A DNA stretch of 64,000 nt from FEN-1219 sp963817615 (GTDB lineage: Bacteria > Pseudomonadota > Gammaproteobacteria > Steroidobacterales > Rariloculaceae). The DNA lies in NCBI GenBank assembly GCA_963817615.1, contig CAWFPH010000003.1:992001-1056000 (forward strand). The letters are read 5' to 3'. Below, piece by piece: positions 19,096 through 27,557 of the stretch (the first letter of the stretch is position 1; each line of letters starts with the position of its first letter). The notes below the pieces were generated by a model. That model did not search any database, was not told where the DNA came from, and saw only the letters and a list, made by a program, of their open reading frames with translations. The translations under genes were made by a program, and so were the position numbers.

Positions 19096-20649
19096 ATGAA
19101 GCTCACACGCCGAACCGTCGTGACGACTGCCTTGGCCGCGCCGCTGATCCTGCGCACCGCCGCCGCCGCGAACGACTTGAGCGCTCGCATCAAAATCAAC
19201 ACCGAGAACACGCGCGGCGCGATCGATCGCAACCTCTACGGCAACTTTACCGAGCATCTCGGCCGCTGCATCGAAGGCGGCGTGTTCCAGGAGCACTCGA
19301 AGTTGTCGACCGAGGCCGGTTACCGCCGGGACGTGCTCGAGGCCGTGCGGGGGCTCGACGTCAGCCTGCTGCGCTGGCCCGGCGGCAACTTTTCCTCCAA
19401 CTACCACTGGATGGACGGCATCGGCCCGCGCGACGACCGGCCGCCGCGCCTCGAGATGGCCTGGGGCACGGTCGAGAGCAATCGCTTCGGCACCCACGAG
19501 TTCCTCGACTACACCGAGCTGCTGAAAACCGAGCCCTACATCTGCGCGAACCTCGGCACGGGCACCTGGACGGAAGCGCAGCAGTGGGTCGAATACTGCA
19601 ACTCCGCGCAGGACACCGCGATCACGCGACTGCGCCGCAAGAACGGCCGCAAGGATCCGTGGAAAGTGACGTACTGGGGTCTCGGCAACGAGATGGACGG
19701 CCCGTGGCAGATGGGCCATCGCTCGGCGGAGGACTACGGCAAGTTCGCGCTCGAGGCCGCGAAGCTGATGCGCTGGACCGATCCGGACGTGAAGCTGATC
19801 GCGGCCGGGTCCTCGAACTACGGCGCCGGCGTCGACTGGTCGGCATGGAACCGCACGGTGGTCGAGTATTTGCAGAACTACATCGACTACCTGGCCATTC
19901 ACCTCTACGTCGGCAATCCGAACGACGACTTCGGGGAATTCCTCGCGAGCTCGAGGCTCATGGACGACAAGATCGAGACGACGGCGAAGGTCATCGACGG
20001 CGTCCTGGCGGGCCGCAGCGACGGCAAGAAGGTGCACATCGCGTTCGACGAGTACAACGTCTGGTATCGCGCCCGCGGCGACAGCCAGCGCGGCCGCCGG
20101 ATTCTCGAGGAGCACTATAACCTCGAGGACGCGCTCGTCATCGCCACGTTCTTGAACTCGTTCGTGAACCACGCCGACGTGGTCAAGATCGCGAACATGG
20201 CGCAGCTCGTGAACGTGATCGCGCCGATCTTCACGAACGACGAAGGGCTGTTCCTGCAGACCATCTACTATCCGCTGCAGCTGTTCGCGAAGAACGTGAG
20301 AGGCCAGTCGCTGAAGCTCGACGTCGAAGTGCCGACCTACAAGACCAAGCAGTGGAGCGACGTACCGTATCTCGACGTCTCCGGCGCGATCGACGGCGAC
20401 ACGCTGCTGCTGAACGTGGTCAACCGCCACAAGGAACAGGCGATCGAAGCGACGATCGCGCTCGAGGATAGATCGTTTGCTGGGGCGCTCGGCGTCGCGG
20501 AGGTCAACGGCCCCGACATCAAGGCCGGCAACGACTTCGGCAAGACCCTGGTACGGGCGGAGACGAGGACGACCGCGGCGAAGGGCAAGACCGCGCAGTA
20601 CCGCTTCCCGCCGCACTCCTTCACGCAACTGAAGACGCAGCTCGCCTAG
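19096..20649 (+). CDS. Tat-exported GH51 alpha-L-arabinofuranosidase
   Basis: A 517-residue retaining glycosidase that releases terminal L-arabinofuranose from arabinan or arabinoxylan fragments. The acid/base glutamate is E199 in GLGNEMDG and the nucleophile E319 in AFDEYNVWY; the substrate loop LRWPGGNFSSNYHWMDGIGP is typical of GH51. The N-terminus has a twin-arginine signal (LTRRTVVTTALAAPLIL), so it is exported folded; many GH51 enzymes are cytoplasmic, so periplasmic location is a notable trait. The length matches the family, with a C-terminal beta-sandwich domain. Confidence 0.95.
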   Translation: MKLTRRTVVTTALAAPLILRTAAAANDLSARIKINTENTRGAIDRNLYGNFTEHLGRCIEGGVFQEHSKLSTEAGYRRDVLEAVRGLDVSLLRWPGGNFSSNYHWMDGIGPRDDRPPRLEMAWGTVESNRFGTHEFLDYTELLKTEPYICANLGTGTWTEAQQWVEYCNSAQDTAITRLRRKNGRKDPWKVTYWGLGNEMDGPWQMGHRSAEDYGKFALEAAKLMRWTDPDVKLIAAGSSNYGAGVDWSAWNRTVVEYLQNYIDYLAIHLYVGNPNDDFGEFLASSRLMDDKIETTAKVIDGVLAGRSDGKKVHIAFDEYNVWYRARGDSQRGRRILEEHYNLEDALVIATFLNSFVNHADVVKIANMAQLVNVIAPIFTNDEGLFLQTIYYPLQLFAKNVRGQSLKLDVEVPTYKTKQWSDVPYLDVSGAIDGDTLLLNVVNRHKEQAIEATIALEDRSFAGALGVAEVNGPDIKAGNDFGKTLVRAETRTTAAKGKTAQYRFPPHSFTQLKTQLA

Positions 20650-20669
20650 CGGCCTCGACGGAAGCGCGC

Positions 20670-22001
20670 GTGACGACGACGGCAGCCGAGGAACGCGCCT
20701 ACGCGAGAGTCACGCGGCGCCTGCTGCCGTTTCTGGGTGCCTGCTATCTGGTCGCTTACCTCGATCGCGTCAACGTCGGCTTTGCGAAGCTGCACATGCT
20801 GGCGGATCTCGGGTTGTCGGAGACGGCGTACGGGTTCGGGGCCGGCGTGTTCTTCATCGGCTATTTTTTCTTCGAGGTGCCGAGCAATCTCGCGCTGCAC
20901 CGCGTAGGCGCCCGCCTCTGGATCGCGCGGATCATGATCACCTGGGGCATCGTCTCCGGCGCCATGGCGTTCACGGGCGGGTTCGCGCGCCTCACCGGGC
21001 TCGGCACCGATACGGTGTTCTACGCCCTGCGCTTCCTGCTCGGCGTCGCGGAAGCAGGGTTCTTCCCGGGCGTGCTGCTGTATCTCAACTATTGGTATCC
21101 GGCGCATCGGCAGAGTCGCGCCGTGGCGTGGCTGCTCGCGGCACAGCCGCTGTCGTTCGTGCTCGGCGCACCGATCTCGGGCGCGATCATGCAGAGCTTC
21201 GGCGGCGCCCATGGCCTCTACGACTGGCAGTGGCTGTTCCTGCTCGAAGCCCCGCCCGCGATCCTGCTCGGCATCGCGGTGATGTTCTACCTGACGAACG
21301 GCATCGACGACTCGGCGTGGCTCGCGGCCGACGACAAGCGTCTGCTGAAGGAGCACCTCGCGCTCGAGGCGCGGACCAAGCACGACTATGCGCTGCGCGT
21401 GTTGTGGTCGGTCAAGGCGCTGTGGCTCTTCACGTTCATCTATCTACTGATCGTGATGGGCGTCTATGGAATCAACTTCTGGCTGCCGTCGATCATCCAG
21501 CAAAGCGGCGTACGCTCGTTGCTGGTGATCGGCTGGATCACCGCGCTGTCCTATGCCGTGAGCGCGGTGCTCGCCGTGTTGATCGCCCGACGCGCGGAGC
21601 GCCGCAAAGAGAAACGCTGGCATGCAGCCGGCGCGGCCGCGCTCGGCGGCGCGAGCCTCGCGCTCAGCGCGGCTTTCGCGGCCAGCACGACGCTCACGGT
21701 CGCGTTCGTCACGCTGGCCAGCACGGGCGGGCTCGTCTCGATGGCGTTGTTCTGGAGCTTCCCGGGCTCGATTCTTGCCGGCGTCGGTGTTGCCGCGGGA
21801 TTGGCCGCGATCAACTCCGTCGGCAATCTCGGCGGCTTCTTCGGCCCTTATCTGCTCGGCGGCTTGACGGACTGGCTCGGCAGCACCGGCGCCGGCATCG
21901 CGATTCTCGGCGGCTTCATGATCGTTGCGGGCGGCATGATCGCCGTCGCCTGCAAGGATTACGGGCTGAGTCCTTCAGAGAGCTCACAGCATGGCAGATG
22001 A
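20670..22001 (+). CDS. MFS transporter, anion:cation symporter (ACS) type
   Basis: A 443-residue, 12-helix transporter. The signature LDRVNVGFAKLHMLADLGLSETAYGFGAGVFFIGYFFFEVPSN matches the ACS family of sugar-acid and dicarboxylate transporters (ExuT, GudP and tartrate types). It begins with GTG 20 bp after the arabinofuranosidase and overlaps the dehydratase start by 11 bp. Uptake of arabonate or an aldonic/uronic acid is the likely role; the family includes diverse organic anions. Confidence 0.88.
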   Translation: MTTTAAEERAYARVTRRLLPFLGACYLVAYLDRVNVGFAKLHMLADLGLSETAYGFGAGVFFIGYFFFEVPSNLALHRVGARLWIARIMITWGIVSGAMAFTGGFARLTGLGTDTVFYALRFLLGVAEAGFFPGVLLYLNYWYPAHRQSRAVAWLLAAQPLSFVLGAPISGAIMQSFGGAHGLYDWQWLFLLEAPPAILLGIAVMFYLTNGIDDSAWLAADDKRLLKEHLALEARTKHDYALRVLWSVKALWLFTFIYLLIVMGVYGINFWLPSIIQQSGVRSLLVIGWITALSYAVSAVLAVLIARRAERRKEKRWHAAGAAALGGASLALSAAFAASTTLTVAFVTLASTGGLVSMALFWSFPGSILAGVGVAAGLAAINSVGNLGGFFGPYLLGGLTDWLGSTGAGIAILGGFMIVAGGMIAVACKDYGLSPSESSQHGR

Positions 22002-23721
22002 CAAGAAGCCGCTGCGCAGCCAGGCCTGGTTCGGCCGCAGCGGCAAGATGGGGTTCTACTACCGCTCGTGGCTGAAAGGCATGGGCGTACCGGACGACCA
22101 GTTCGACGGCAGGCCCGTGATCGGCGTCTGCAACACGTGGTCGGAGCTCACGCCGTGCAACGCGCATTTCCGGCGGATCGCGGAGCACGTGCGCTACGGC
22201 GTGCTCGAGGCCGGCGGCGTGCCGCTCGAGTTCCCCGTATCGTCGCTCGGCGAGGTCACGATGCGGCCGACGGCGATGCTATTCCGCAACCTCGCGGCCA
22301 TGGACGTCGAGGAAGCGATCCGCGCCCACCCGCTCGACGGCGTCGTGCTGCTCATGGGCTGCGACAAAACCACGCCCGCGCTGCTGATGGGCGCGGCCTC
22401 GACGGACCTGCCGACCATCGGCGTCTCGGGCGGCCCGCAGCTCTCGGCCCACTATCGCGGCACGCTGATGGGCTCGGGCACGCACGTGATCGCGATGAGC
22501 GAGCAGGTCCGCGCCGGCGAGCTCGCGCCGGCGCAGTTCCGCGAGGCCGAGGCCGCCATGAACCGCAGCGCCGGGCACTGCATGACGATGGGCACGGCCT
22601 CGAGCATGGCGTCGCTCGTCGAGGCACTCGGCGTCGGCCTGCCGCAGAACGCGGCGATCCCGGCCGCCGATTCGCGGCGCGATACCCTCGCGCGCCTCGC
22701 GGGGCGCCGTATCGTCGGGATGGTGCACGAAGATCTCGTGCTGTCGAAGCTCCTGACGCGCGCGGCGTTCGAGAACGCGATTCGCACGCTCGCGGCGATC
22801 GGCGGCTCGACGAACGCAGTGATCCACCTGCTCGCGATCGCCGGACGGACGGGCGTGAGCCTGTCGCTCGCCGACTTCGACGATCTCTCCCGCGGTGTTC
22901 ACTGCGTGGCGAACCTCATGCCGTCCGGAAAATTCCTGATGGAAGACTTCTACTACGCCGGCGGCTTGCCCGTGGTGCTGCGCGCACTTGCCGAGCACGG
23001 TCTGCTGCACAAGGACGCGCTGACGGCGAATGGCAAGACGCTATGGCAGAACGTGCAGGACGCCGAATGCTGGAACGAGGAAGTCATCAAGCCGTTCGAC
23101 CGGCCGCACAAGCGCGACGCGGGCATCGCAGTGCTACGCGGCAATCTCGCGCCGAACGGCGCCGTGATCAAACCTTCTGCCGCGTCGCCCGAGATGCTGA
23201 AGCACACGGGTCGCGCGGTCGTGTTCGAATCGCCCGAAGCCATGCACGCGGCCGTCGAAGACGAGACTCTCGACATCGACGCGAGCTGCATCATGGTGCT
23301 GAAGAACTGCGGCCCGAAGGGCTACCCCGGCATGGCCGAGGTCGGCAACCTGCCGATCCCGAAGAAGCTGCTGCGCGAGGGCGTCCGCGACATGATCCGG
23401 ATCTCGGATGCGCGGATGTCGGGCACGGCGTACGGCACCGTCGTGCTGCACGTGGCGCCGGAGGCCGCGATCGGCGGTCCGCTGGCGGCGGTCCGGAGCG
23501 GTGACCTGATCACGCTCGACGTCGCGGCGCGCAGCCTGCATCTGCACGTCTCCGCTGCCGAGCTCGCGCAGCGCCTGGCCGCTTGGCAGCCGCCGGCACC
23601 GCATGCCCCGCGCGGCTACACGAAGCTTTACATCGATCACGTGCTGCAGGCCGACCGCGGCGCCGACTTCGACTTCCTGACGGGCGGCAGCGGCGCGCCC
23701 GTCGGCCGCGACAATCACTGA
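21991..23721 (+). CDS. L-arabonate dehydratase (IlvD/Edd family)
   Basis: A 576-residue iron-sulfur dehydratase that converts L-arabonate to 2-keto-3-deoxy-L-arabonate. Iron-sulfur cysteines lie in CNTWSELTPCN and MGCDKTTPA, with the third in NRSAGHCMTMGTAS. The Mg/substrate region SRRDTLARLAGRRIV, the ISDARMSGTAYGTVVLH loop and the ending GAPVGRDNH follow the characterised Rhizobium arabonate dehydratase closely, as I recall that sequence. It overlaps the transporter by 11 bp and is followed after 11 bp by the next enzyme of the pathway. Confidence 0.94.
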   Translation: MADDKKPLRSQAWFGRSGKMGFYYRSWLKGMGVPDDQFDGRPVIGVCNTWSELTPCNAHFRRIAEHVRYGVLEAGGVPLEFPVSSLGEVTMRPTAMLFRNLAAMDVEEAIRAHPLDGVVLLMGCDKTTPALLMGAASTDLPTIGVSGGPQLSAHYRGTLMGSGTHVIAMSEQVRAGELAPAQFREAEAAMNRSAGHCMTMGTASSMASLVEALGVGLPQNAAIPAADSRRDTLARLAGRRIVGMVHEDLVLSKLLTRAAFENAIRTLAAIGGSTNAVIHLLAIAGRTGVSLSLADFDDLSRGVHCVANLMPSGKFLMEDFYYAGGLPVVLRALAEHGLLHKDALTANGKTLWQNVQDAECWNEEVIKPFDRPHKRDAGIAVLRGNLAPNGAVIKPSAASPEMLKHTGRAVVFESPEAMHAAVEDETLDIDASCIMVLKNCGPKGYPGMAEVGNLPIPKKLLREGVRDMIRISDARMSGTAYGTVVLHVAPEAAIGGPLAAVRSGDLITLDVAARSLHLHVSAAELAQRLAAWQPPAPHAPRGYTKLYIDHVLQADRGADFDFLTGGSGAPVGRDNH

Positions 23722-23732
23722 GGAGCGAGACG

Positions 23733-24671
23733 ATGGCAACGCCAACGCCAGCGCACGCGCGGCCTTATCGCGGCGTCTTCCCGGTGGCGCCGACGATCTT
23801 CGACGACGATGGCGCGCTCGATCTCCACGGCCAGCGCCGCTGCATCGACTTCATGATCGACGCCGGCTCGCACGGCCTGTGCATCCTCGCGAACTTCTCC
23901 GAGCAGTTCTCGCTGACCGACGACGAGCGCGAGCGCGTCATGAACGCCGTGCTCGAGCACGTGGCCGGCCGCGTGCCGGTCATCGTCACGACGACGCACT
24001 TCGGCACGCAAGTCTGTGTCGAGCGCAGCCGCCGCGCGCAAGCCGCCGGGGCATCGCTCGTGATGATCATGCCGCCGTATCACGGTGCGACCATACGCGT
24101 TGCGGAGCACGCGGTCGTCGAGTTCTTCTCGAGCGTCTCTGCGGCGCTCTCGATCCCGATCATGATCCAGGACGCCCCGGTCGCCGGCACGACGCTGTCC
24201 GCCGAGGTGCTGACGCGCATCGCGCGGCAGAGCGCGAACGTCCGCTACTTCAAGCTCGAGGTGCCGCCGGTCGCGAACAAGCTCGCCGCACTGATCGCGC
24301 AGGGCGGCGAGTCGATCGAAGGCCCCTGGGACGGCGAGGAAGGCATCACGCTCATGGCCGATCTCGAGGCCGGCGCCACCGGCACGATGACCGGCGGCGG
24401 CTACCCCGACGGCATCCGCACGATCTACGACGCGTTCGCCGCCGGCCGGCACGACGAAGCCGCGGCGGCCTACGCGCGCTGGCTGCCGCTGATCAACTAC
24501 GAGAACCGCCAATGCGGCTTCGCGACCGCGAAGATCCTGCTGAAGGAAGGCGGCGTGATCCGCTCCGACCAACTAAGGCTGCCCGTGCAGCCCGTGCAGC
24601 CGCGCCAGCGCGCGGGCCTGCTGAAGATCGCGCGCACGCTCGACCCGCTCGTGCTGCGTTGGGCCAAGTGA
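23733..24671 (+). CDS. 2-keto-3-deoxy-L-arabonate dehydratase (DapA family)
   Basis: A 312-residue (beta/alpha)8 aldolase-fold enzyme. It should dehydrate 2-keto-3-deoxy-L-arabonate to 2-oxoglutarate semialdehyde, the substrate of the dehydrogenase at 15290-16876. The Schiff-base lysine is in VRYFKLEVPP, and the N-terminal strand GVFPVAPTIFDDDGALDLHGQRRCIDFMIDAGSHGL is typical of the family. In this family, aldolase and dehydratase members cannot be separated by motif alone; the context (arabonate dehydratase directly before, KGSADH nearby) decides for dehydratase. GAGGAGCGAG precedes the start. Confidence 0.9.
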   Translation: MATPTPAHARPYRGVFPVAPTIFDDDGALDLHGQRRCIDFMIDAGSHGLCILANFSEQFSLTDDERERVMNAVLEHVAGRVPVIVTTTHFGTQVCVERSRRAQAAGASLVMIMPPYHGATIRVAEHAVVEFFSSVSAALSIPIMIQDAPVAGTTLSAEVLTRIARQSANVRYFKLEVPPVANKLAALIAQGGESIEGPWDGEEGITLMADLEAGATGTMTGGGYPDGIRTIYDAFAAGRHDEAAAAYARWLPLINYENRQCGFATAKILLKEGGVIRSDQLRLPVQPVQPRQRAGLLKIARTLDPLVLRWAK

Positions 24672-24685
24672 CCGAAGGAGGCACC

Positions 24686-25750
24686 ATGCTGAAGACCATC
24701 CACGCCCTTGCCGCCGTTTGCGCGCTCGTCGCTTCCGCGGCCCTCGGCCAGGCGAACACGCCGGCTCCCGACGTCGTGTCCGGCGCGAAGCCGGTCAAGG
24801 TGGAACGCATCAAGATTCACGGGCGCTCGCTCGAGGGCAACCTCGAAGGCAACGCCGTCGACCGCGATGCGCTCGTGCTGCTGCCGCCGAGCTACGACTC
24901 CGCTCCCGCGCGCCGCTATCCCACGGTGTACGCGCTGCACGGCTACACGATCGGCGCGGAGCAGTGGTCGAAGGAAATCCATGTGCCGCAAACGATCGAA
25001 GGCGCGTTCGCGAAGGGCGCGCGCGAGCTGATCGTCGTGCTGCCGGACTCGAAGACGCTGCACCTGGGCTCGATGTACTCGAACTCGGCTACCACCGGCC
25101 GCTTCGAGGACTACGTGGCGCACGACGTCGTCGCCTACATGGACTCGCACTACCGGACGATCCCCGATCGCTCGAGCCGCGGGCTGGTGGGGCACTCGAT
25201 GGGCGGCTACGGCGCGACGCGGATCGGCATGAAGCACTCGGACGTGTTCGGCAGCCTGTACATCATGAGCCCGTGCTGCCTATCGCCGCGCGACGCAGCC
25301 GTGCCGTTCAACGGCGCAGGCTACGAGGCGTTGGCGGCCGTCAAGACGCCGGCCGACTTGGAGAAGCTGCCGTTCGGACTGCGCGCGCAGCTCGCGGTCG
25401 GCTCGGCCTGGTCGCCGAATCCGAAGAATCCGCCGCTCTACATGGATCTGCCCGTCGGCGAGAACGAGAAGATAGTGCTCGCGAAGTGGGCCGCGAACGC
25501 CCCGCTCGCGTTCGTCGACCAGTACATCGGCAATCTGCGCGAGTATCACGCGATCGCCATGGACGTCGGTGACCAGGACGAGCTGCGCGTCGACACCGGC
25601 AAGCTACACGCGCTGCTCGAGAGCTACGGGATCGCGAACCGCTTGGAGATCTACTCCGGCACGCACACGAGCGCCGTGGCATTCCGCTTCCAGGACCACG
25701 TGATTCCGTTCTTCAGCGAGAACCTGTCGTTCGAGCAACCACAGCACTAG
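24686..25750 (+). CDS. secreted alpha/beta-hydrolase esterase (CE1/esterase D-like)
   Basis: A 354-residue esterase with a signal peptide (MLKTIHALAAVCALVASAALG). The nucleophile elbow is GHSMGGYGA, preceded by YPTVYALHGYTIGAEQW and IVVLPDSKTLHLGSMYSNS; a C-terminal GTHTS may carry the catalytic histidine. The fold resembles carbohydrate esterase family 1 (feruloyl/acetyl esterases, S-formylglutathione hydrolase). In an arabinose operon a secreted CE1-like enzyme would remove feruloyl or acetyl groups esterified to arabinofuranosyl side chains; that substrate is inference. AAGGAGG lies 6 bp before the start. Confidence 0.85.
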   Translation: MLKTIHALAAVCALVASAALGQANTPAPDVVSGAKPVKVERIKIHGRSLEGNLEGNAVDRDALVLLPPSYDSAPARRYPTVYALHGYTIGAEQWSKEIHVPQTIEGAFAKGARELIVVLPDSKTLHLGSMYSNSATTGRFEDYVAHDVVAYMDSHYRTIPDRSSRGLVGHSMGGYGATRIGMKHSDVFGSLYIMSPCCLSPRDAAVPFNGAGYEALAAVKTPADLEKLPFGLRAQLAVGSAWSPNPKNPPLYMDLPVGENEKIVLAKWAANAPLAFVDQYIGNLREYHAIAMDVGDQDELRVDTGKLHALLESYGIANRLEIYSGTHTSAVAFRFQDHVIPFFSENLSFEQPQH

Positions 25751-25803
25751 CGCGACGCCGCCTACCGCGCTCCGAATCGGAAAGCCGCCAACGGGAGACC
25801 CAA

Positions 25804-27519
25804 ATGGCAGTCAACTTCTCGGTGCTCGACTGGGTGGTCGTCGGGTTGTATTTCCTCGTGATCGCGGGCATCGCAACCCGGGTGGCGATGCAGAAAGAGA
25901 AGGACACTTCCGACTACTTTTTGGCGTCGCGTAACGCGTCTTGGTTTCTGATCGGCGCCTCGATCTTCGCCTCGAACATCGGCGCCGAGCACCTCGTCGG
26001 CCTCGCCGGCTCCGGCGCGGGCACCGGCATGGCATTCGCGCATTGGGAGCTGCAGTCCTACTTCCTGATCGTGCTGGGCTGGGTATTCGCGCCGTTCTAC
26101 TTGCGCTCGAAGATCTTCACGACGCCGGAATTTCTGGAGAAGCGCTACACGCCGGGCACTCGCACGGCACTGTCGCTGATCTTCCTCGCTGCGTACATCC
26201 TCACCAAGGCGTCGGTGACGATCTACGCGGGAGCGATCACGATCAAAACGATCTTGGGATTCGACTCGATCGACTTACCGGGCATCGGGGCGGTGGATTT
26301 CTTCTGGTTTTCGGCGTTCGCGCTGGTCATCGTCACGGGCATCTACACCGTGGTCGGCGGGATGAAAGCCGTGCTATGGACCGAGGGCATGCAGGCGCCA
26401 CTGCTGTTGATCGGTTCGATCGTCATCCTGCTGGTGGGGCTCCATCAGATCGGCGGCCTCGACGCCTTGCGTGCGGCCAACGCGGAGACCGTCTCGTTGT
26501 GGCGCCCGCTGCAGCAGGCGAGCGGCGCGAGCTGGGTGCCGACCGACTTGAGTTTCCTGTTCGATGCGTCGCAGACTCCGTGGCTCGGCGTGGTGCTCGG
26601 CTCACCGATCATCGGTCTCTGGTATTGGTGCACGGACCAGTACATCGTGCAGCGCGTGCTCACGGCGCGCAACCTGCCGCAAGCACGCCGCGGCGCGATC
26701 TGGGCGGGGTATCTGAAGCTGTTTCCGGTGTTCATCTTCCTGATCCCGGGCATGATCGCCGTGGCGCTGAAGAACATGGGCGTGGACGGCTTCGCCGACA
26801 TGCAGCACGCCGACGAGGCGTTCCCGCGTCTCGCTGCGCATTTGTTGCCGCAGGGCCTGCGCGGGCTCGTGCTCGCCGGCATGCTGGCGGCGCTGATGAG
26901 CTCGCTGGCCTCGCTGTTCAACTCGACGGCGACGCTGTTCACCGTCGATTTCTATGAGCGCCTACGGCCGAATGTGAGCGAGGCGCATCTCGTGAGGGTC
27001 GGCCGCGTTGCGACCGTGGCGGTGGTGGCGGCCGGCATCGGCTGGATCCCGATCATGCAGCGGATCGGCGGCGGCCAGCTGTACGGCTACTTGCAGAACG
27101 TCCAGTCGCTGCTCGCGCCGGCGATCGCGGCCGTGTTCATGCTGGGCATCTTCTCGAAGCACGTGTCGCCGATCTCCGGCTTCGTCGGCATCGTGTCCGG
27201 ATTCGTGATCGGCATGGCGCGGCTGTTCATGCAGGTCGCCCACGAGATGGGCGGCATGGATTTCGCGGTCATGCAATGGTTCGTCGACATCAACTGGCTG
27301 TATTTCTGCTTCCTGCTCTTCGTATTCACCTGTGCGTTGATCTTCGCGGTGAGCGCGTTCACGCAAAAGGCGAGCGACGAGCAGCTCAGCGGCCTCACCT
27401 TCGGCACGCTGAACGAGCAGCAGAGAGCAGAAGCGCACACCGGCGTCTCGGGCTGGGACGTGGCCAACTCCGCCGTCGTCCTGGCCATCGTCGCGGCCAT
27501 CTATCTGTACTTCTGGTGA
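25804..27519 (+). CDS. sodium:solute symporter, SGLT-like
   Basis: A 571-residue transporter of the SSS family with about 14 membrane segments. The N-terminal segment DYFLASRNASWFLIGASIFASNIGAEHLVGLAGSG carries the SGLT sodium/substrate-site pattern, and LVLAGMLAALMSSLASLFNSTATLFT is the family signature in the middle. It closes the seven-gene run. It probably carries free L-arabinose (or another released sugar) across the inner membrane, complementing the ACS-type carrier earlier in the operon. Confidence 0.92.
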   Translation: MAVNFSVLDWVVVGLYFLVIAGIATRVAMQKEKDTSDYFLASRNASWFLIGASIFASNIGAEHLVGLAGSGAGTGMAFAHWELQSYFLIVLGWVFAPFYLRSKIFTTPEFLEKRYTPGTRTALSLIFLAAYILTKASVTIYAGAITIKTILGFDSIDLPGIGAVDFFWFSAFALVIVTGIYTVVGGMKAVLWTEGMQAPLLLIGSIVILLVGLHQIGGLDALRAANAETVSLWRPLQQASGASWVPTDLSFLFDASQTPWLGVVLGSPIIGLWYWCTDQYIVQRVLTARNLPQARRGAIWAGYLKLFPVFIFLIPGMIAVALKNMGVDGFADMQHADEAFPRLAAHLLPQGLRGLVLAGMLAALMSSLASLFNSTATLFTVDFYERLRPNVSEAHLVRVGRVATVAVVAAGIGWIPIMQRIGGGQLYGYLQNVQSLLAPAIAAVFMLGIFSKHVSPISGFVGIVSGFVIGMARLFMQVAHEMGGMDFAVMQWFVDINWLYFCFLLFVFTCALIFAVSAFTQKASDEQLSGLTFGTLNEQQRAEAHTGVSGWDVANSAVVLAIVAAIYLYFW

Positions 27520-27557
27520 CCCAAGGCTAGGCGACGGCCAGGCGACGGCTCGGCACC

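Noticed and set aside
27520..27557. Terminator between the convergent symporter and carboxylesterase genes
   Set aside because: The gap has a repeated GGCGACGGC but no stem-loop with a T-run.
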